A stretch of DNA of 64,000 nucleotides from Planctomycetota bacterium (lineage in GTDB: Bacteria; Planctomycetota; UBA1135; GCA-002686595): contig NZBA01000035.1 of assembly GCA_002686265.1 (NCBI GenBank), forward strand, positions 124,001-188,000, written 5' to 3'. Position numbers and translations under genes: made by a program. This document shows, in pieces, positions 16,258 through 24,546 of the stretch (position 1 is the first letter of the stretch; each line of letters opens with the position of its first letter). Under the pieces are notes generated by a model that was not told where the DNA came from, did no database searches, and saw only the letters and a program-made list of their open reading frames with translations.

Positions 16258-18513
16258 ATGGCGCAGGACGACCGGCGGACGAGGAGAAACGAGGGGGGAA
16301 CGCCCGCCGCCGCCACGATGCTCGTCGGGAGCGTGGAGCGCGTCACCTACCAATCCCCCGAGACGCTCTATACCGTTCTAAGAGTTTCTCCTGAACGCGG
16401 TTACGACGATCCAGAGGACCCGAGCATGTTCCGCGCCGAGCGCGTGACGGCGGTCGGCAAGACGCCCATGCCCCACGCCGGCCAGCGGGTCCGGCTGACG
16501 GGGACCTGGCGGACGCACGCCACCCATGGACGGCAGTTCGCTTTCGAGAGCCTCGAGCCCTTGCCGCCCACCGACACCGGGGGGCTCGTGCGCTACCTCG
16601 CCTCCAGCGCCTTCAGGGGCATCGGCGACACCCTGGCTCGGCGCATCGTCGAGCACCTGGGAGCCACCACTCTCGAGCGCATCCGCGAGGACCCGGCCTG
16701 TCTCGAAGGGGTCCGCGGCCTGCGAGGGAAGGTCGCGGCGGATCTCGTCGAGCGCGTGCGCGTCGAGCTCGGCGCCCACAAGGCCCACGCCTTCCTGCGC
16801 GGCCTCGGCCTGGGTCCCTGGCAGGCGGCAACGGTGGTCACAACCCTCGGTGCGGACTGCGAGACTCGGCTGCGCGAGGACCCCTTCCTCCTGGCCGATG
16901 AGGTCTCCGGCCTCGGCTTCGTGACCGCGGATCGCGTCGCGCGCGAGCTGGGGATCGAGGGCGCCGATCCGCGCCGAGCGCGCGCGGGGCTGCTGCACAC
17001 GCTCAACGCCGCCCGCGACGACGGGCACACCCTGCTCGCTCGCGAGCGCCTGCTGGAGAGCACCCTCGAGTTGCTCGGCGAAAGCGCACGGTCCACGGTG
17101 GTCGAGGAGTCGCTCGACGGCATGACGGGCAGCGGCGAGCTCGTGGCGCGCACCGACGATGACGGCCTACAGCATCTCTACCTGCCACACCTCGCCCACT
17201 GCGAGGGCGCCCTCGCGCGCAACCTCGCCGGGCTCCTGGCCTCCGGCCCCGCTCGCCCGCTGGCGGCCGAGGGTGACCTGGCACGCGCGGAGAGCGCCGC
17301 GGAGCTGCGCCTGCACGCCGACCAGCGCAGCGCCGTCCTGGGCCTCTTGGCCGAACCGGTGGCGCTGCTGACCGGCGGCCCCGGAGTCGGCAAGACGACG
17401 ATCATCCGACTCGTCGTGGAGCTCGCCGAACGAGCCGGTGTGGGGGTGTTGCTGGCCTCTCCCACCGGCCGCGCCGCCAAACGCCTTGCCGAGGCGACCG
17501 GCCGCGAGGCACGCACGATCCACCGTACGCTCGGCTTCGAGCACGGTGGCGGCTTCGAGCACGACGCCAACCACCCCCTCGAGGCGGACCTCGTCATCGT
17601 GGACGAGATATCGATGCTCGACGTCGTGCTCGCCCACCATCTCCTCAAGGCCGTCGCCCCGCCCACGCGCCTCGTGCTGGTCGGCGACCCCGACCAACTC
17701 CCCTCGGTCGGACCAGGAAACGTACTCAGCGACCTGCTCGCCTCCGAGCGTATCCCCGTACACCGTCTGACGCGCATCTTCCGTCAAGCCGAGGGCAGCC
17801 TGATCGTGGAGAACGCCTACCGCGTCCTACGCGGCGAGACTCCCAGCTTCCCAGGGCGCGGGGACACGCAATCCGACTTCTACTTCTTCCCCGCCGAGGA
17901 ACCACAGGAGTGCGCCGAGCGTGTGGTCGACATCGTTACGCGGCGGATCCCCGAGACCTTCGGCCTTGCCTGGGAGACGGACGTCCAGGTGATCGCGCCG
18001 ATGTACCGCGGTCCCTGCGGGGTCGATGCGCTCAACGGGCTGCTGCGCGAGGCCCAAGGATCGGGCGGTCGCGAGGTCCAGCGCGGCTCTCGCACTTGGC
18101 GCACTGGCGACCGCGTGATCCACACGCGCAACGACTACGAGAAACGAGTCTTCAACGGTGACATGGGGCGCATCGTCCGCATCGCCTCCAGCGATGGCTT
18201 GGAGGTCGTCGTCGCCTACCCCGACCGAGAGGTCGTCTACTCCTCCGGGGAGCTATCCGACTTGCGACCCGCCTTCGCGATCACCGTCCACCGCTCCCAG
18301 GGCGGTGAGTTCGACGGTGTCGTGCTGCCCCTGGTCGCCCAGCACTTCATGATGCTCCAGCGCAACCTGCTCTACACGGCGATCACGCGCGCACGCAAGC
18401 TCGTCGTGCTCGTCGGGTCGCGCCGCGCCCTCGAGATCGCCGTTCGCAATACCGACCAGAGCCGGCGCGAGAGCGCACTCGCGGACCGGCTGGCCAAGAT
18501 CACGGATTCGTAG
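16258..18513 (+). CDS. recD2: RecD2-like ATP-dependent 5'-3' DNA helicase
   Basis: Superfamily 1B helicase, 751 residues. The N-terminal OB-like region and helix-hairpin-helix repeats (about 110-250) are typical of RecD2 and absent from RecBCD RecD. Helicase motifs: I GGPGVGKTT (373-381), II IVDEISMLD (about 447-455), III VGDPDQLPSVG, V/VI AITVHRSQGGEFD and LLYTAITRAR at the C terminus. It would act in DNA repair without RecB or RecC, neither of which is nearby. The first ATG sits just after TAGGAT; an alternative start at 16318 would trim 20 unconserved residues. Confidence 0.93.
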   Translation: MAQDDRRTRRNEGGTPAAATMLVGSVERVTYQSPETLYTVLRVSPERGYDDPEDPSMFRAERVTAVGKTPMPHAGQRVRLTGTWRTHATHGRQFAFESLEPLPPTDTGGLVRYLASSAFRGIGDTLARRIVEHLGATTLERIREDPACLEGVRGLRGKVAADLVERVRVELGAHKAHAFLRGLGLGPWQAATVVTTLGADCETRLREDPFLLADEVSGLGFVTADRVARELGIEGADPRRARAGLLHTLNAARDDGHTLLARERLLESTLELLGESARSTVVEESLDGMTGSGELVARTDDDGLQHLYLPHLAHCEGALARNLAGLLASGPARPLAAEGDLARAESAAELRLHADQRSAVLGLLAEPVALLTGGPGVGKTTIIRLVVELAERAGVGVLLASPTGRAAKRLAEATGREARTIHRTLGFEHGGGFEHDANHPLEADLVIVDEISMLDVVLAHHLLKAVAPPTRLVLVGDPDQLPSVGPGNVLSDLLASERIPVHRLTRIFRQAEGSLIVENAYRVLRGETPSFPGRGDTQSDFYFFPAEEPQECAERVVDIVTRRIPETFGLAWETDVQVIAPMYRGPCGVDALNGLLREAQGSGGREVQRGSRTWRTGDRVIHTRNDYEKRVFNGDMGRIVRIASSDGLEVVVAYPDREVVYSSGELSDLRPAFAITVHRSQGGEFDGVVLPLVAQHFMMLQRNLLYTAITRARKLVVLVGSRRALEIAVRNTDQSRRESALADRLAKITDS

Positions 18514-18525
18514 AAGCGCCCGCGC

Positions 18526-19818
18526 TCAGCGCAGGCCGGTCTCTCCCTCTTCGAAGTAGTGGCGCCCGGCGAGCGAAGGCGGGAGACAGGTCATCTCCCC
18601 TACCGCATCCGGGTCGTCGTGAGCGTAGCGGTAGCCGACGCCGTAGCCCGCCTCGCGCATCAGGCTCGTGACGGCGTTGCGCAGGTGCTTGGGAACCGGC
18701 TCGGCAGCGGTCTCCCGCACATCCAACTCGGCGCGACCGAGGGCCTTGTAGATGGCATTCGACTTCTCTGCCCGCGCCAGGTAGACGGCCGCCTGGGCGA
18801 GGGCGAGCTTGCCCTCGGGGTATCCTAGGCGGTGAAAGGACTCCGCCGCGTCAAGCGTGATGCGCAAGGCGAAGGGGTCGGCGAGGCCGACGTCCTCGCT
18901 CGCCATGCGGATCAGGCGGCGAGAGACGAAGTTGCCGTCCTCCCCCGCTTCCATCAGACGCGCGATCCAGTAGAGCGTTGCGTCCTCGTCGGAGTTGCGC
19001 ACGCTCTTGTGTAAGGCCGAGATCAGGTTGTAGTGCTCCTCGCCACTCTTGTCGTGCCGCAGAACCTTGCGTTGCAGGGCCTCCTCTGCGAGCTCGCGGT
19101 CTATCTCGCCCCCCTCCGGGCGCAGGGCCGCGGCCGCCTCGAGGGCCGTCAGAGCCCGGCGCGCGTCGCCGTCGGTCGCGTGGGCGATGGCCGTGAGGGT
19201 CTCGTCAGCGGCCGACCACGCTCCTCCCAGCCCACGCGGATCGTCCTCGAGAGCGCGGCGCAGAAGAGAGACGACGTCAGTGACGGACAGCGGCTCGAGC
19301 GCCAACACCCGCACACGGGAGAGCAGGGCGCCGTTGACCTCGAAAGAGGGGTTCTCGGTCGTGGCGCCGATCAGGAGGATGTCCCCGCGCTCGACATGAG
19401 GCAGAAAGGCGTCCTGCTGGGCCTTGTTGAAGCGGTGGATCTCGTCCACGAACAAGAGCGTGCGGTGCTCGCGCGCTCGCCGCGCCGCCTCCGCCTCGGC
19501 CATCACCTTGCGGATCTCCTTGACCCCAGAGAGCACGGCGGAGAAAGGGACGAAGCGCATGGCGCTGGCCCGCGCGATCAGGCGTGCAAGGGTCGTCTTC
19601 CCGCTGCCCGGTGGGCCCCACAGGATCAGGCTCCCGGCGAGCTCCCCGGAGAGCGCGCGACCGAGGATCTTCCCCTTCCCCACGATCGACTCCTGACCGG
19701 CGAACTCCGCGACGTCCGCCGGACGCATCCGGTCGGCGAGCGGAGCGTTCACGCCTCCCGCTCCCAGATCAGCGCGGTCGGGCGCGCTACGAACCCCAAA
19801 GAGATCTCGCTCACTCAT
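18526..19818 (-). CDS. rarA: Replication-associated recombination protein A (RarA/MgsA AAA+ ATPase)
   Basis: Clamp-loader-like AAA+ ATPase acting at stalled replication forks, 430 residues. Seen: RPADVAEFAGQESIVGKGK, Walker A WGPPGSGKTTLA, Walker B LLFVDEIHRFNKAQQD, sensor 1 IGATTENPSFEVN, arginine finger LLSRVRV, and the C-terminal tetramerisation part ending CLPPSLAGRHYFEEGETG. Two adjacent ATGs exist; the inner one (19818) has GGGAGG at six-base spacing and was chosen. It overlaps the upstream methyltransferase stop by 8 bp, forming a two-gene operon. It converges with recD2, 12 bp away. Confidence 0.95.
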   Translation of the reverse strand: MSERDLFGVRSAPDRADLGAGGVNAPLADRMRPADVAEFAGQESIVGKGKILGRALSGELAGSLILWGPPGSGKTTLARLIARASAMRFVPFSAVLSGVKEIRKVMAEAEAARRAREHRTLLFVDEIHRFNKAQQDAFLPHVERGDILLIGATTENPSFEVNGALLSRVRVLALEPLSVTDVVSLLRRALEDDPRGLGGAWSAADETLTAIAHATDGDARRALTALEAAAALRPEGGEIDRELAEEALQRKVLRHDKSGEEHYNLISALHKSVRNSDEDATLYWIARLMEAGEDGNFVSRRLIRMASEDVGLADPFALRITLDAAESFHRLGYPEGKLALAQAAVYLARAEKSNAIYKALGRAELDVRETAAEPVPKHLRNAVTSLMREAGYGVGYRYAHDDPDAVGEMTCLPPSLAGRHYFEEGETGLR

Positions 19819-20599
19819 CATCGACCTCCCTCCCCGGATCGACTCGTCCGGCGGCGAAGAGCAGTAGGGAGGCAGCCACGCTGACGTTGAGTGACTCGAC
19901 GCCGTCAGCGCAGGTGATCGTCACTCCCTCGAACGAGCGCGCCGCGGCGGGCAGCTCGCCGGTCTCCGAGCCGATCCAGAGCGCCAGCGGGCCCTGCCAG
20001 TCCGCGGATCGTGCCTCCCGCCCGCCTCGGGTAGCGGCGCGCATCTGGCGGAAGCCCCTCGCGCCGAGGAGCGCGGACGCCTGATCGGCATCGACGCCGT
20101 AACAGCAGGGCAGGCGCAGGAGGCTCCCCATCGACCCACGCAAGGCCTTCGTGCCCCAGGGACTCGCGCCATTGCGGATCACGACGAGAGCGGTGGCACC
20201 GGCGGCCTCCGCCGAGCGGGCCATGGCCCCCAGATTCCCGGGGTCACCGACTCCCGCGACGACCAGCACCAGGGCCCGTGGGCTGGCCTCCAGGTCGGCT
20301 AGGGCGAGCGGCCGCGGTCGCGGGCAGAGCGCGACCGTGCCGGGCGAAGTCTCCAGGGAGCTCACGTGCGCGAGCAAGCGCTCCTCCACGGCTCGCACCG
20401 GCGCCCTGTCGGCCCAGCGCGCTGCTCGCTCGGCCAACGGCTCCGCCACGAGCACGACCTCGAGAGCGAGGCCGGCACCGAGAGCGTCCTCGATCAGCCG
20501 CTCGCCTTCGAGCACGAGCGTCTCGCTGTCCTTCCCCGCGCCGACGGCGCCCACGCGCCGCAGAAGCGCATTCGAGCGTGATCGGATCGTGGCGCTCAT
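19811..20599 (-). CDS. SpoU/TrmH-family RNA 2'-O-methyltransferase
   Basis: SAM-dependent ribose methyltransferase with the SPOUT knot, 262 residues. An N-terminal substrate-binding domain (about 1-105) precedes the catalytic domain. Motif 1 is GDPGNLGAMARSAEAAG, motif 2 LWIGSETGELP and motif 3 ESLNVSVAASLLLF. The NLGA form suggests an rRNA or tRNA enzyme of the RlmB/TsnR kind; the target nucleotide cannot be assigned. It is divergently transcribed from rsgA across only 27 bp, and both probably use the same AT-rich hexamer. Confidence 0.9.
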   Translation of the reverse strand: MSATIRSRSNALLRRVGAVGAGKDSETLVLEGERLIEDALGAGLALEVVLVAEPLAERAARWADRAPVRAVEERLLAHVSSLETSPGTVALCPRPRPLALADLEASPRALVLVVAGVGDPGNLGAMARSAEAAGATALVVIRNGASPWGTKALRGSMGSLLRLPCCYGVDADQASALLGARGFRQMRAATRGGREARSADWQGPLALWIGSETGELPAAARSFEGVTITCADGVESLNVSVAASLLLFAAGRVDPGREVDDE

Positions 20600-20607
20600 C
20601 CGCCGCT

Positions 20608-20615
20608 GTTATAGC
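20608..20615. promoter_or_regulatory. Shared -10 element of divergent trmH-like and rsgA genes
   Basis: GTTATAGC reads TATAGC toward rsgA (11 nt before its ATG) and TATAAC on the other strand (8 nt before the methyltransferase ATG). It is the only AT-rich hexamer in the 27-bp gap. Confidence 0.5.
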
Positions 20616-20626
20616 ATCGCATCGAC

Positions 20627-21580
20627 ATGAGCCGTTTGCTGAAGGGGCGGGTCGTCCGTCTGGACGCCAAGGTCTGCCACGTCGACACTGGCGACGGCGT
20701 CCACTTGGCCGCACCGCGAGGCGCCCTGTTCGAGCAGCTAGACACCCAGATGAAGAACCCGGTGGCGGTGGGTGACTGGGTGCTTCTGGACATGGAGGGC
20801 GATCCGGTGAGCCTGGTTGAGGTACTCGAGCGCCAGAACTACCTCGGGCGCACAGCCTCGTCCCACGATCCCCGCGAGCAGGTGCTGGTGGCCAACGTCG
20901 ACCAGCTGCTCGTGATCGCCTCCCTCGCCAAGCCGCGCTTCTCGAGCGTTCGGACCGACCGCATCCTCGCGGCCTGCGCGTGGCACCAGATCCCCGCCGC
21001 CCTGGTGCTGAACAAGACCGACCTGGCCAAGGGCGATGTGGCGGCGGAGATCCGGGCAACCTACGAGCAGGTTCCCGTCGAAGTGCTCGAGACCTGCGCG
21101 ACCCTCGAGGGGGGGATCGACGAGATTCGCGAGCGCCTGCGAGGAAAGGTCACGGTCATGTACGGCGCCTCGGGCGTCGGCAAGTCCACGCTCCTCAACG
21201 CCCTGCAACCCGACCTCGACCTCAGGGTCCGCAAGATCAGCAAGTACTGGAACGCGGGCAAGCACACGACGACCTTCTCACGGATGATCGACCTCGACTT
21301 CGACGCCCAAGTCATCGATACGCCGGGGATCCGCGTCTTCCGCATCCACCGTGTCCACCACAGCGAGCTCAAGGGCCTGTTCAACGAGTTCGCCCGCTAC
21401 GAGGATGGCTGCCGCTTCCCCAACTGCGTCCATGACCACGAGCCCGATTGCGCCGTGGTCGCTGCTCTCGAGTCGGGTGAGATCCCGCCCACGCGCTATG
21501 CGAGCTACCTCGAGCTCTTGCTCGAGGCGGTCCCCGACGTGCCCTTCGACGACGAGGTCGTCGGGGGGGAGGAGGGCTAG
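20627..21580 (+). CDS. rsgA: Ribosome small-subunit-dependent GTPase A
   Basis: Circularly permuted GTPase for late 30S maturation, 317 residues. The order is an N-terminal OB fold (about 1-80), then G4 NKTD (129-132), G1 GASGVGKST (180-188) and G3 DTPG (231-234). The C-terminal zinc knuckle has Cys262, Cys267, His269 and Cys275. All diagnostic residues are intact. It is near the 30S protein bS21 and RNA-modification enzymes. Its stop overlaps the convergent DUF2752 gene stop by 4 bp (CTAG). Confidence 0.96.
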   Translation: MSRLLKGRVVRLDAKVCHVDTGDGVHLAAPRGALFEQLDTQMKNPVAVGDWVLLDMEGDPVSLVEVLERQNYLGRTASSHDPREQVLVANVDQLLVIASLAKPRFSSVRTDRILAACAWHQIPAALVLNKTDLAKGDVAAEIRATYEQVPVEVLETCATLEGGIDEIRERLRGKVTVMYGASGVGKSTLLNALQPDLDLRVRKISKYWNAGKHTTTFSRMIDLDFDAQVIDTPGIRVFRIHRVHHSELKGLFNEFARYEDGCRFPNCVHDHEPDCAVVAALESGEIPPTRYASYLELLLEAVPDVPFDDEVVGGEEG

Positions 21581-22071
21581 AAGACCAGCCAGATCTTGTA
21601 GATCCAGGCGGCGACCAGCGCCGCGAGGCCGCCGACGAGGAGCGGGCGGGCGCGCCTGGAGGCAAGGGCGGCGTAGAGATCCCCGCCGCTGAAGTGAACC
21701 CGCAGGGACCAGAGGAAGAAGACTGGCAGGAAGAGAGCGGTGAGGAAGCCGAAGGGCTGGTTGGCGATGGAATCGAGCGGCCGTCCCTGGACGGCGAGGG
21801 CGACCGAGGTCGTCACGCCACAACCGGGACAGGGCACGCCGAACCAGTCCATCGAGCGGCAAGGCAGCATCCCCAGCTGCTCGTGCGTCCCGAATCCGCG
21901 CTCGTCCGGCTCGACGAACAAGGCCAGGGCGAGCATGGCGACAATCGAGAGGCCGGCGCAAGCGAACAAGATCCAGTGCGGGCTCGGCCGTGCTCCGAGC
22001 GAGCCCCCCTCTCCTCGCGTGCGAGCGGCGTCGCGCCCGCCCTGCTCTCCAGCGCCCTCCACGAGAGCCAT
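21577..22071 (-). CDS. DUF2752 membrane protein
   Basis: 164 residues with three or four hydrophobic segments. The family hallmark GVPCPGCGVTTSVALAVQG follows the first long helix, preceded by MLPCRSMDW. DUF2752 proteins are small bacterial membrane proteins of unknown function whose CPxCG motif may bind metal or form a disulfide. The N terminus is a charged cytoplasmic tail of about 30 residues. It is the third gene after folC in the same direction, with a 26-nt gap to the preceding gene. Confidence 0.85.
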   Translation of the reverse strand: MALVEGAGEQGGRDAARTRGEGGSLGARPSPHWILFACAGLSIVAMLALALFVEPDERGFGTHEQLGMLPCRSMDWFGVPCPGCGVTTSVALAVQGRPLDSIANQPFGFLTALFLPVFFLWSLRVHFSGGDLYAALASRRARPLLVGGLAALVAAWIYKIWLVF

Positions 22072-22097
22072 CGTAGCGGCCCGCGCGCGGTCGTCGG

Positions 22098-22601
22098 TTA
22101 GTTGAAGTCGTAGATGTACGACAGGCGCAGCTTGTTGACGATCACGTAGGGCAGCTCGCCGAGCCCAATGAGGTCCTTGTCGCCGTGATCGTCGAATCCG
22201 CGCACCTTGGGGCTGCGCAGGATGAAGAAGCGCCGCGAGAGCCGATCGTCCGCCTCGTAGGACCCCGGTCTCAGCTGGCCCGCGATCTCGAGGTTGAGCT
22301 TGCCGGTGTAGAAGGCCCGCACGCGGTGCAGCTCGGTGTCGCCGGCCAGCAGGCGCGCGTGCTGGTCGCCGCCCTCGTCGAGAAACTCGTGCGCCAACAG
22401 GATCTCATCGAGGTTGACGTGCAAGAGCGGCGTCTCGACGCGTTCGCAGGTCTTCAGGTCGATCAGGGTCGCGTCACGGATCTTGAGGAAGTACCGCCGA
22501 CTCTCGTCGAGGACCTGGCTCAGGCGGGTGTACTTGTTCTCGACGTTGCCCTTGATCAGGAAGCAGTCGGTGAGCAAGAGGTCCGAAACGATGGTCAACA
22601 T
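22098..22601 (-). CDS. Conserved-looking hypothetical protein with an internal duplication
   Basis: 167 residues, soluble, no signal peptide. The sequence seems to contain two similar halves. The first runs from LLLTDCFLIKGNVENKYTRL to a strand-rich LHVNLDEILLAHEF. The second runs from FYTGKLNLEIAGQL to ELPYVIVNKLRLSYIYDF. Both have a loop ending in an Arg-rich ESRRYFL or LSRRFFIL strand, suggesting a duplicated beta-rich fold. The start at 22601 was taken because the upstream frame is Arg-rich shadow of folC; it lies 17 nt after the folC stop. I do not recognise the family. Confidence 0.7.
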   Translation of the reverse strand: MLTIVSDLLLTDCFLIKGNVENKYTRLSQVLDESRRYFLKIRDATLIDLKTCERVETPLLHVNLDEILLAHEFLDEGGDQHARLLAGDTELHRVRAFYTGKLNLEIAGQLRPGSYEADDRLSRRFFILRSPKVRGFDDHGDKDLIGLGELPYVIVNKLRLSYIYDFN

Positions 22602-22618
22602 GGGGAGGGCGGGTCGGG

Positions 22619-23902
22619 TCACGAGTCGGCGCCGGCCAGGAGACCGCGCAGCTCGCCGGCGAGGTAGAAGGAACCGATCACGAGGACCCAGCCGCCGCCG
22701 GCGGCCGATGCGCGGGCCCGATCCAGCGCCTCGAGAGGAAGCGCGCAGTGTTCGGTGTCGAGGCCCGCGGTCACGGCCAAGGAGGCGAGCTCGCCGGCCG
22801 CGAGAAGCGAACCGCCGCTCACGCTGGTCACGAAGCACCTATCGACACGCCCGGCGAGAGCCTTGAGGACCGCTTCGTGGGCCTTGTCCCGGCCGAGGGC
22901 GAGCACAACCTGCGGCGGGCCGCAGAGCGCGTCGTTCGCCTCCAGCTCGTCCAGGATCCCCTCCACGCTGGAAGCCACGTGAGCGGCGTCGAGAACAACC
23001 GGGCATCCCTCCCCGAGAAACAGCTCGGCCCGCGCGGGCAGGCGCGCCGCCTCGCAGGCCCGCTCGTCGAGCAAGGCGCCGCCCAGAGGCGAGCCGTCCG
23101 CCGCGCCCACGCCCCCCGCGCCCAGCTCGTCGAGCACCGCCGCCGCCAGGGCTCGGTTGCGCTCGGCGAAGCTGCCGTCGGTCTCGACGCGCACCAGGCG
23201 CCCGCCACGCTCATCGACGATCTTCTCCAGGGCCGCGAGGGCCTCGGGGTGCTCCACAGAGCTCACCAGAGCGCGCCCCCGCGTCAGGATGGCGCCCTTC
23301 TCGGCGGCGATCTCCGCGAGGCTCGTCCCTAGGGTCGCGGTGTGTTCGAGATCGAGATGGGTGAGCACGGCAACATCGCTGGCAAGGGCGTTGGTCGAGT
23401 CCAACCTCCCGCCGATGCCGCACTCGATCACGCCCCAGTCCACCTGCGCCCGGCGCAACACGACGAAAGCCGCCGCGGTCATCAGGTCGAACCACGTGGC
23501 CTCCGATCCCGCGCTGCCCGCCTCTGCCGCGGCAGCTCGGGCCCGCCAGGCTTCGTCGAGCGCCGCCGCCAACGCCTCTTCGCGAACCTCCTCCCCGTCC
23601 ACGCGCACGCGTTCGGTCACCCGCTCCACGTGCGGCGAGGCGTAGACTCCCGCGCGCAGCCCCGCCCCCCGCAAGCCCTCGGCGATGAGGGCGCAGACCG
23701 AGCCCTTGCCCTTGGTCCCCGCGACGTGGACGGCCCGCCACGTGGAGGCGGGATCACCCAGACGGGCGAGAACGTCCCGGATCGGCGCCAAGGAACGCTC
23801 CATGCCGGCGGAGCGATCCGCCCGCTCCCAGTCCACGAGACCGTCCAGGCGCCCGAGGGCCTCTCGCAGGTCGGCGCCAGCCGCTGCCTCTCCGGTGTCC
23901 AT
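22619..23902 (-). CDS. folC: Folylpolyglutamate synthase / dihydrofolate synthase
   Basis: Mur-ligase-family enzyme that adds glutamate to (dihydro)folates or dihydropteroate, 427 residues. The ATP loop GTKGKGS is at 62-68, and SPHVERVTERVRVDGEEV follows. The central GVIECGIGGRLDSTNALA and LTHLDLEHTATLG regions carry Mg-binding residues, and the C-terminal domain contains VVLALGRDKAHEAVL. Length and motif order are normal. TAGCCT lies ten bases before the ATG, fitting the leaderless pattern of this genome. It heads a short operon with a hypothetical gene and a DUF2752 gene. Confidence 0.94.
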   Translation of the reverse strand: MDTGEAAAGADLREALGRLDGLVDWERADRSAGMERSLAPIRDVLARLGDPASTWRAVHVAGTKGKGSVCALIAEGLRGAGLRAGVYASPHVERVTERVRVDGEEVREEALAAALDEAWRARAAAAEAGSAGSEATWFDLMTAAAFVVLRRAQVDWGVIECGIGGRLDSTNALASDVAVLTHLDLEHTATLGTSLAEIAAEKGAILTRGRALVSSVEHPEALAALEKIVDERGGRLVRVETDGSFAERNRALAAAVLDELGAGGVGAADGSPLGGALLDERACEAARLPARAELFLGEGCPVVLDAAHVASSVEGILDELEANDALCGPPQVVLALGRDKAHEAVLKALAGRVDRCFVTSVSGGSLLAAGELASLAVTAGLDTEHCALPLEALDRARASAAGGGWVLVIGSFYLAGELRGLLAGADS

Positions 23903-24065
23903 GGCGCGCTCAAGGCTACTCGCGGGGCCGGGTGGGGAGGAGAGAACTCACGAGGAGGACTCCTGCTCGCCGGGTGGTTGTGTCGATAGGAGGCCCAATC
24001 GAGCCCTTGCCAGGGCGCGTTCGGACACGCCTCGACGTCGGCTAGAGAACCGTCCCCCACTTGCC

Positions 24066-24488
24066 ATGAACGAGCTCTCCCACAGAATCAAGGTCTTCGT
24101 GTTCCGCATGCGCGAGGCGCGCCCGGACTACCTGTTGCTCCGGGGCGCCCAGGGCTTGGAGAGCTTCTGGGGGCCCGTCCATGGACCGGTCGGCTTCGGA
24201 GAGCAGCTCGAATCCGCCATCCAACGCGAGGTCAAAGACGATGTCGGCATCGCCCGCCCCCTCGACGTCATCGACCTGAGGATGCCCGCGCGCTGGGTCG
24301 TCGGCGACGAGGAGATCATCGAATGGGCCTACGGCTTCCGCGCCCTCGATGCCGGCGAGCAACTGGAGCTCGACGGTCGCTGGTCCGCCTTCCGCTGGGC
24401 GGGCTTCTCCGAGGCTTATCCGGCTTTGGAGCTCGAGAACGACAGGGCCGCGATCGCCCGCCTGCACTCGCTGCTCGGCGCGGCCTGA
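24066..24488 (+). CDS. Nudix-fold hydrolase with a variant Nudix box
   Basis: 140 residues. A Nudix-like fold is suggested by an N-terminal strand (RIKVFVFRMR), FWGPVHGPVGFGEQLESA and a box reading GPVGFGEQLESAIQREVKDD VG; compared with Gx5Ex7REUxEExGU, the metal-binding EE pair is replaced by DD. The later WAYGFRAL and WSAFRWAGFSEA strands also fit Nudix enzymes such as NTP pyrophosphohydrolases. Nearby genes do not indicate a substrate. Catalysis with Asp in place of Glu is possible but unproven. Confidence 0.7.
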   Translation: MNELSHRIKVFVFRMREARPDYLLLRGAQGLESFWGPVHGPVGFGEQLESAIQREVKDDVGIARPLDVIDLRMPARWVVGDEEIIEWAYGFRALDAGEQLELDGRWSAFRWAGFSEAYPALELENDRAAIARLHSLLGAA

Positions 24489-24546
24489 ACGGGACCCACG
24501 ACTCCCCTGCGCGGACTCTGGCGCACGGAGCGGCCGCGAAGGCGGC

